NCBI GenBank assembly: GCA_021234155.1
Contig: JAJEKV010000058.1
Coordinates: 1,357,060-1,421,059, forward strand
Origin: Isoetes taiwanensis
Lineage: Eukaryota; Streptophyta; Lycopodiopsida; Isoetales; Isoetaceae
Direction: 5' to 3'
DNA length: 64,000 nucleotides
Shown here: piece after piece, positions 58,291 to 64,000 of the stretch
Layout of the letters: each line of letters starts with the position of its first letter
Position numbering within the stretch: position 1 is the stretch's first letter
Program-made: the position numbers and the translations under genes
Notes under the pieces: generated by a model
Databases searched by the model: none
What the model was told of the DNA's origin: nothing
What the model saw: only the letters and a program-made list of their open reading frames with translations

Positions 58291-58817
58291 ATTTCGCCTC
58301 GAGTAATATTTTGTACGTGATTTGCATTATTTATTAAGGCATTCATTATTTCTATAATATTATATTGCAAATAAAAATAATAAGTACAAAAAGCTTTTGA
58401 TTTATGAAATAAAAAGTTTTTGCTCAAGCAAAAAATTTATATTAAAAAGATTCAAATATTCCAGATAAACATTTCTCGAAGATCCCAACAAAAGATCCCA
58501 ACACAAATTCGGTTATCATATCCAGCCATCTCATACTTTTACTCTTTACCTTGCAATGTACTCCTTGAACATACGATATAGAGCAAAATATAAGTTCCAT
58601 CCATGACTTAGACAACTCTAAAGCTAAGATATGTTGTCTGCTATATTAGCATAGAACTGTCTCAAAGCTTTAGCAAGATCTATTTAGCTTCATGAGAGCT
58701 TGTACAGATATATCGGCTCAGCAGATAACAAAGCTTACACCATTTTCGAATTTGCATCCGAACTTTATGTACAGCAAGATCAATGACATTTTGAAAATAA
58801 TAAACTCTTAAATACTC
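58291..58817. other. Intergenic DNA without a supported gene
   Basis: AT-rich sequence between the degenerate tract and the LRR region. No feature is seen. Confidence 0.4.
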
Positions 58818-59195
58818 TTGCTGTATGAAATACTTCTTCCAGCATCCAATATAAGTTGCTCCTTGAGCGTAACTAAGCATATTACCACAGCTTGCAACAA
58901 CGATCGAAGTAGCCGCTGGAAAACATCACTGGCTCTAGCATGCCATATGTATCAGACGTCTCCATATGTGTCGGACTTTTTGCTAGATTTGGTAAGCAGC
59001 ATCAACACAGCACCTGGAGTCATAAACCCACCTGTTATAAGCCAATCCAGGACATTGTTTAAGCAAGGCTGCAGCGGCCAAGAATATCCCAACTTGCAAT
59101 CCAAAAATTCTACCCAAGATGGTACTATTGATCTTCAAGGTTCTGGGAGCATCAGATTGTCCTTTTCATATCAAGTCAAAATTAGACTGCTATAA
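58818..59195 (+). pseudogene. Possible remnant related to the LRR gene
   Basis: A 125-codon frame upstream of, and in the same orientation as, the LRR gene. It contains TQDGTIDLQGSG, which resembles VQDGAIDLHCFG in the LRR protein, with matching nucleotides over about 30 bp (59,121-59,150 versus 60,446-60,475). The rest is not clearly alignable by eye. It may be a decayed partial duplicate or coincidence. Confidence 0.2.
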
Positions 59196-59405
59196 TTCAG
59201 CCATGCCATTTGTACTATTCTTCTGTTGGGGCATCATTTATGCTATTCTTATGCAAAATGAATTTTCCAGCCCTTGTTGAATAAGTTAAAAGGCTTGCAT
59301 GGCAACCACCATAGTGCTTAAGGGAATAAAAGGCAGCACCACAAGCGCTTTTATCAAATCAAATCAATTCAATTTATCTTCAAGGAAGCTCTTCTTTCAT
59401 CTTTA

Positions 59406-59634
59406 GTGGGTAGAATCACATCATACCTTTTATCGTTAGTGGGTAAGGAATCACAATTACACTGGTTATCATTTTTACAGATCTCACAAAATCCTCCTTT
59501 ACGAAACTCCTCGGAAGTTGGAAGCTCGCCTTGTTGCAGAATTGGGCAAGTCCTTGAGTGCCTGGCTGCGTTCCAAGAGCTAGATATAATTCCATATTTT
59601 CTTTGCCATGAAGGGATCAGGAATCTATGTGTGG
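59406..59634 (+). pseudogene. Possible LRR-type exon or remnant
   Basis: An open stretch with LHWLSFLQISQNPPLRN and IGQVLECLAAFQELDI. Its Leu and amphipathic spacing is like ribonuclease-inhibitor-type LRR units of plant NLR-like proteins. It stops being open just after a consensus GTGAGT donor at 59,635. It lies 360 bp upstream of the LRR gene. An in-frame stop before the LRR ATG argues against a simple fusion, so it may be an upstream exon, an older copy or a chance frame. Confidence 0.25.
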
Positions 59635-59990
59635 GTGAGTAGGTGTGTAGTTGACGTTGAACCACTCTTCAAAGATACAAACTAGTCAAGTTGCATATTA
59701 TTTTTCTGCTGGCTAATGTCTGTGCAGTTCCTTTCTTGTTTTCCATTTTTTCCTAGTGGTATATGCTATTCTGATTACGGATTTTTCAGAGCCAAAATCA
59801 GTTTTCACAATATGCGAATAAGTGAAATCATTGTTGGCAACCATGTGGGGACAAACAACGCACTGAGGACATGTCTTTTCTTATGAATTAGTCCTGAAAA
59901 CATAATATGTGAAAACGTGCTTACATCCACGAGAGATATTCCTATAATGTGTACATAGGTATGGCAATCTGAAGGACAGAGAAACAAGGT

Positions 59991-61169
59991 ATGGCAACAA
60001 CAAGTGTAGAAATGATGAAGTATGGAGCGATTCTGGGGGAGATAAAGTGGCAGTGTGGCATATTCAATAGTGTGGAGGAGCTAAAGGCAAGCAGAAGCAA
60101 TGCAGCCATCTTGGGTGAAAAGTTTTCAGATCTATGCGGGCTGCGCGAATTCATTCTAGAAAGGGAGAACAGGTTGGAGCACGTCTGGTTCCTCAAGACA
60201 CCTGCAAACTTCAGCAGAGTGGAAGGCTTTGCAGAAGCCATGGTGTCTAAGCTTTCGACCCTACGTTTGATGCAGGTGCATCTTGGCGAGGAGCACATCC
60301 AGGTGCTAAATGCAGCTCTGTACAAGAACAAGCATAAGCTCAAGCTTTCAACTCTGGTGTTGCTGGACTGTCAGCTAGATGATGCATCTGCAGCAGCTGC
60401 AGCTCAGCTATTAAAACATATACAGAGGGTTCAGATATTCCAAGTCCAAGATGGTGCCATTGACCTTCATTGCTTTGGAAAAGTGCTTGTGCATCCAGAG
60501 TGCAAGACTTGGGATTTGCGCCTCTGTATCAATGGAAACAACAAAAGCAACCTTGAATGGCTTGGGGATGCACTCGCAAGTGGAAGCTGCAGGCTGCGAA
60601 AATTGAGCTTGGAGAAATGCGCATTCCCTTGTAAACTCATCCATGCTCTCAAGGAACCTGCTTGTAAGTTGGAGGGTCTTGAACTAGCTTCATTGCATTC
60701 TGACAAGAAGACTATAATGGAACTTGCAAATGCCATTCAGGAATCCAACAACAAGCTTTGGTTCTTTCAGATATCAGATAGCTGCCTCGACTCCAAGGGG
60801 CACCAGTTGAGAGCTGATAAGGTTCGTTTCCTTTTGCATGAGGGTGTGTTGAAGTCAAGAACCATAACACACATGGTTTTGTGGGTTCAAAGAGTGGATA
60901 AGTTCTCCATGGGAAAAACTTGCCAGGCCATCTTCTCCCAGCTACTCCGGAGCCCGAAATGTCGGCTTCAGAGTTTCACCTTAACATATGGGAGGGCTTA
61001 CAGAGATGACAAGGTATTAGAAGCATTCCAGAGTGCTATGTTGGATGCCCTCGAAGCCAATATCATGAACCGGCTCAAGAACTTGGAGCTTGGGCCATGG
61101 CAGTCAAATTCCCTCGAATCACGCTGGTTCAATATATTCAATTGCAATGCAGACAGTGCTGGACATTGA
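59991..61169 (+). CDS. Leucine-rich-repeat protein (ribonuclease-inhibitor-like), intronless
   Basis: This ORF encodes 392 residues with no signal peptide or membrane segment. After an N-terminal region (1-110), irregular repeats of about 28 residues follow the pattern of ribonuclease-inhibitor-type LRRs. Examples are LKLSTLVLLDCQLDDASAA (about 118-136), CRLRKLSLEKCAFPCKLIHA (about 200-219), CKLEGLELASL (about 224-234), CRLQSFTLTYGR (about 324-335) and RLKNLELGPW (about 361-370). Such repeats usually bind proteins, and in plants they occur in NLR receptors and F-box proteins. Neither an NB-ARC nor an F-box is visible, so it is a stand-alone LRR protein or the detached C-terminal part of an NLR-like gene. 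The start at 59,991 is preceded in frame by a stop (59,970-59,972). AATAAA follows at 61,291. A molecular partner cannot be inferred. Confidence 0.75.
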   Translation: MATTSVEMMKYGAILGEIKWQCGIFNSVEELKASRSNAAILGEKFSDLCGLREFILERENRLEHVWFLKTPANFSRVEGFAEAMVSKLSTLRLMQVHLGEEHIQVLNAALYKNKHKLKLSTLVLLDCQLDDASAAAAAQLLKHIQRVQIFQVQDGAIDLHCFGKVLVHPECKTWDLRLCINGNNKSNLEWLGDALASGSCRLRKLSLEKCAFPCKLIHALKEPACKLEGLELASLHSDKKTIMELANAIQESNNKLWFFQISDSCLDSKGHQLRADKVRFLLHEGVLKSRTITHMVLWVQRVDKFSMGKTCQAIFSQLLRSPKCRLQSFTLTYGRAYRDDKVLEAFQSAMLDALEANIMNRLKNLELGPWQSNSLESRWFNIFNCNADSAGH

Positions 61170-61290
61170 ATTGACGACCTTCAGCAACATTCAAGACCTT
61201 CAGAAATGACAGTGTGGTTGATTGATTTGGATATATTGCCTACTGGTAGAACCTTGGCCTATATATTTATGGAGTACAGCTGGGACAAAA

Positions 61291-61296
61291 AATAAA
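61291..61296 (+). terminator. Polyadenylation signal of the LRR gene
   Basis: AATAAA about 120 bp after the LRR stop codon, in an A-rich stretch; a plausible near-upstream element for 3' end formation. Confidence 0.4.
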
Positions 61297-61448
61297 ATAC
61301 TAAAGACTGCAGGCAAAAAGTCCACCATAATTTACCTGTTTGTGGATTTGTGCATGCACATATGTTTTCCTGCATTTTTACATTATATTGTGTTAAGGTC
61401 ATTGGACTACAAGACTATGTGTATTGTTAATAGTAACAAAATCACAAA

Positions 61449-61464
61449 CACACACACACACACA
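61449..61464. repeat. (CA)n microsatellite
   Basis: Eight CA units followed by A- and G-runs. Confidence 0.9.
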
Positions 61465-61807
61465 AAAAAAAGGGGGGCACTTCTCGTAACTGTACATATT
61501 GCACATAATAATTTTATATGGCCAGACGCTCTATTTTTCTGTCAAACTGCCGCCATTTTGAATATTTACCAAACAAAAACATGTATGGTCTTGTGCATCT
61601 CCTGCCTATTTAATAGCTTATTTCCCCTCGTGATACTATTTAAAGATGTGATGTGAGATTTTTAAATGGGAACAAACATGTTATCGCATGTTAAGAGATT
61701 TTAAAATGTCAACATATTCACTCGGCTTGGCTTCTTAAAGATGTGATGAGAGATTTTAAAATGGGAAACTCGTCTTGGAAGTGATAGCTTGGTGTATGCT
61801 TCTTCTC

Positions 61808-61815
61808 TATAAAAG
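61808..61815 (+). promoter_or_regulatory. TATA box candidate for the dioxygenase gene
   Basis: TATAAAAG lies about 370 bp upstream of the preferred ATG at 62,181. If used, transcription would begin near 61,840, giving a 5' leader of about 340 nt, or a shorter one if the ATG at 62,130 is used. Two near-identical phrases (AAGATGTGATG(T)GAGATTTT, near 61,643 and 61,737) lie just upstream and may be a small duplicated promoter element. Confidence 0.35.
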
Positions 61816-62180
61816 TCCATTCAATTCATTTCAATTCTATTATCTTAAGCGAGTTCCAGAGGTTTTTTGAGAGCTGCTAAATCAGGCAGTTCTTTATGTT
61901 CAAGCATACTTGCCCCAACTTATTTCGAGATGACAAATACTTGTCGCCCTCTTGTACTTCAAGCACTGGCAACGATGATTTTTTGCATATAACTATATAC
62001 ATGTGTCTTTCATAAAAAAATAGTCTACATTTTTGTATGCACATGTTCTAACATAAATAAATAGAGTCTACATTTTCTGCAATACGACAAGTTAATGACT
62101 TTTATTTATCTTTTAAACTGAAAAAAAACATGCAGATCAGGTACTTAAGGGCTTTGTTTGAAGAGATGTTTGTTCAAGCC

Positions 62181-63562
62181 ATGGGTCTCCGAAAAGAAGA
62201 GGTGAAGGGAGTGAAAGATCTTGCCGATTCAGGCATCGATTCAGTTCCTCACTTCTATGTTAGACCAGTCCATGAGCGCCCTTCCAAATCCATTTCATCC
62301 AACAGCCTTCTCCAACAAATCCCTGTTATCGATCTCAATAATCTTAATTCTGTTGACAGATCTTCCCTGGTGGCCGCCATAGCTGATGCCTGTAAAAACT
62401 GGGGTTTCTTCCAGGTCCCTGTCATTCTCTAGGCATACTAAGTACTAACATTCGTGCTTTTTCTTTTAAGTAGTACTTAAGTTCATTTTTTACTATTTGA
62501 ATGTGCAGGTGATTAACCATGGAATTCCAAACGAGACGTTGCATGGTATGATCAGAGTGGCTCACCAGTTTTTTGAGCTGCCAATGCATGAAAAAATGGC
62601 CTACCATTCTAAAAACGTGTCCAAGTATTTAAATTCAGCACAGTATGGGACGAGCTTCAATCCTGAGGCTGAGAGGGTACCAGATTGGCGGGACGTTCTA
62701 AGGCATTCTGGCGGCCCTTTGCCAGAGATAATTGAAACATGGCCAAAAGAACCCGCTGCATACAGGTACTTTGTTGAAATCTAATATTGGAATGATGTAA
62801 CTTAGTCTGTTTCTAAGGACGAAAAAAAGCTATATTGAATTGAAATGAAGTAAGAACTTTTTTGGCGCTACAGGGAAACTGCAGCAAAATATTGCAAGGG
62901 CATGAAAGTGGTGGCAGAATTTGTATTGGGTTTGATCTCCGAGAGTCTGGGTTTGGATTGTGATTATTTGAAGAGAGCTTTCGGAGGCTGTCCGCAGCAG
63001 AAAGTGCTGGTAAATTACTACCCGCCATGTCCAAACCCAGATCTAGTGCTAGGTCTGAGCAGCCACCACGACGGAGGAGGAATCACGATTCTGCTGCAGG
63101 ACGGAACGGCAGGATTAGAATGCCTGCACGAAGGGCAGTGGGTCCAAATTGAACCCACAGAAAACGCTCTCATAATCAACGTGGCCGATCAGATCCAGGC
63201 AAGCAACGTACTGCGCCTGTTACGTTTAAGTACATTAATTAATCAATCTGCTGCTACAATGAATTGAAGTTTGTTTTGTGTGGGATGAGTAGGTATGGAG
63301 CAATGACAGGTATCAGAGTGTGGAGCACAGGGCAGTGGTAAATTCAACGAAAACGCGTGTCTCTGTGGTAACCTTCTACAATCCAGATGGCAATTCAGTG
63401 GTTGCACCAATTCGTGAGCTGGTTGATGAAGAGCATCCTGCAGTGTACAGAGGCCACTTGTTCAACGAATATCGCAAGGCACATGACCGCAAACGGCAGG
63501 ATAGCGTTCCTACTTGCCTTCCGGATTTTAAGATCAAGCATCCCTCATCCAATCTGGCATGA
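62181..63562 (+). CDS. 2-oxoglutarate/Fe(II)-dependent dioxygenase (DOXC-type), four exons
   Basis: Exons are 62,181-62,414, 62,509-62,765, 62,874-63,198 and 63,293-63,562, joined in frame to 361 residues, the usual family length. The N-terminal DIOX_N domain ends exon 1 with CKNWGFFQ and continues VINHGIP in exon 2. The catalytic 2OG-FeII fold follows, with NYYPPCP (211-217), iron ligands H228 and D230 (HHD) and H284 (SVEH), and the 2-oxoglutarate-binding R294-x-S296. All essential residues are present. Such soluble enzymes couple 2-oxoglutarate decarboxylation to hydroxylation, desaturation or demethylation of specialised metabolites or hormones. The specific substrate cannot be told from sequence; it is not an obvious ACC oxidase or GA-oxidase. 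The start at 62,181 (GCCATGG) is chosen for context; in-frame ATGs at 62,130 and 62,166 would add 17 or 5 residues. The last intron is GC-AG. Confidence 0.92.
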
Positions 63563-63567
63563 CGTAT

Positions 63568-63665
63568 AAGGGTAAGACAACTGGGAAGTGATTCCCCGAT
63601 TGGCAGCTACCGGCGTTAGCCGGGAGCTGCAAGCCGGTGAATCACTGACCGGTTTTCTTACCCTT
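63568..63665 (+). repeat. Long hairpin directly after the dioxygenase stop codon
   Basis: Arms of 47 nt (63,568-63,614 and 63,619-63,665) pair imperfectly around a 4-nt loop GTTA. The inner CCGGC/GCCGG stem and the outer AAGGGTAAGA/TCTTACCCTT stem are perfect. It begins 6 nt after the TGA, so it would lie in the 3' UTR. Either a tiny palindromic MITE or a structured 3' UTR element. No target-site duplication is evident. Confidence 0.75.
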
Positions 63666-64000
63666 ACAATATCATGGTTGGGGAGTGATTTTGAGCTCAC
63701 GGCTGATGGCTATGGTGCTATGATTTTAATCCCTATTTGGTTTTGATCTCTGTTTCCCTTTCATATCCGTTCTTCAGCTGCTGTACAAGGTCAGAATAAG
63801 AAGCAAAACAACAAATAGTTGTTCTTCAGCTTCTTCTGTACACGGTCGGACGGAACAAGCAGCAACACAAATTCCTGTTTCTGTAACCGGATCAACAGGT
63901 AATCCGGAATCTTCATACCCGATTAGCATTCCTGGATATTGGCCGTGCCACATGGCATCAGGGAAATACGCCACCGGAAGAAATCACGACCCAACCATGA
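63666..64000. other. Downstream flank of the dioxygenase gene
   Basis: A direct repeat of about 50 bp (phrases GTTCTTCAGCTGCTGTACAA near 63,772 and GTTCTTCAGCTTCTTCTGTA near 63,821, each followed by AGCAACAAAT-like sequence). No further gene begins before the window ends. Confidence 0.4.

Noticed and set aside
1-64000. CRISPR arrays, bacterial operons, rRNA genes, organelle-derived tracts, virus insertions
   Set aside because: No regularly spaced repeats, ribosome-binding-site-led gene strings, rRNA-like sequence, recognisable organelle genes or viral protein motifs were seen.

Overview
The window is nuclear DNA of a land plant with a large, repeat-rich genome. Coding signal is sparse, exons are separated by GT-AG (and one GC-AG) introns, and most of the sequence is old transposon debris. 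A gymnosperm or a fern/lycophyte fits best, from the leucine-rich-repeat gene style and the very low gene density, but the species cannot be fixed from this sequence.

Layout. 1-12.4 kb: no confident gene; a roughly 3-kb non-coding element occurs twice in the same direction (2.45-5.35 and 9.29-12.44 kb). 12.4-17.9 kb: a composite repeat whose second copy lies at 29.8-33.7 kb; comparing the copies exposes short retroposon insertions and deletions. 18.4-20.8 kb: a decayed plus-strand LINE with a (TTCC)n tail. 20.8-29.8 kb: gene-poor DNA with a minisatellite-like tract (23.2-23.8 kb), a clean 319-bp MITE (23.98-24.30 kb) and a CpG-rich, promoter-like patch near 29.6 kb. 33.8-41.3 kb: an orphan exon, a tRNA-derived SINE, a CG-rich tandem array, a plausible three-exon plus-strand gene of unknown function (38.09-39.50 kb) convergent with a minus-strand ORF, and two related Gly/Arg/Tyr-rich exons. 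40.2-43.3 kb: palindrome-containing tandem units. 44.6-49.0 kb: a foldback-like block and a minus-strand L1-type LINE carrying stops and frameshifts. 49-58.8 kb: LTR-like debris with primer-binding-site-like tracts, gene fragments, a 493-bp hAT-like MITE and low-complexity DNA.

The two convincing host genes are at the right end, both on the plus strand: an intronless LRR protein gene of 392 residues (59.99-61.17 kb) and a four-exon 2-oxoglutarate/Fe(II) dioxygenase (62.18-63.56 kb) with all catalytic residues intact, a GC-AG last intron and a long hairpin just after its stop codon. Nothing in the sequence links the two in one pathway.

I did not find a clear new multi-gene system. The more unusual items are the foldback family built from short GGGCATTTTGGTAATT-like units, the palindromic MITEs, the three-exon unknown gene and the GC-AG intron.
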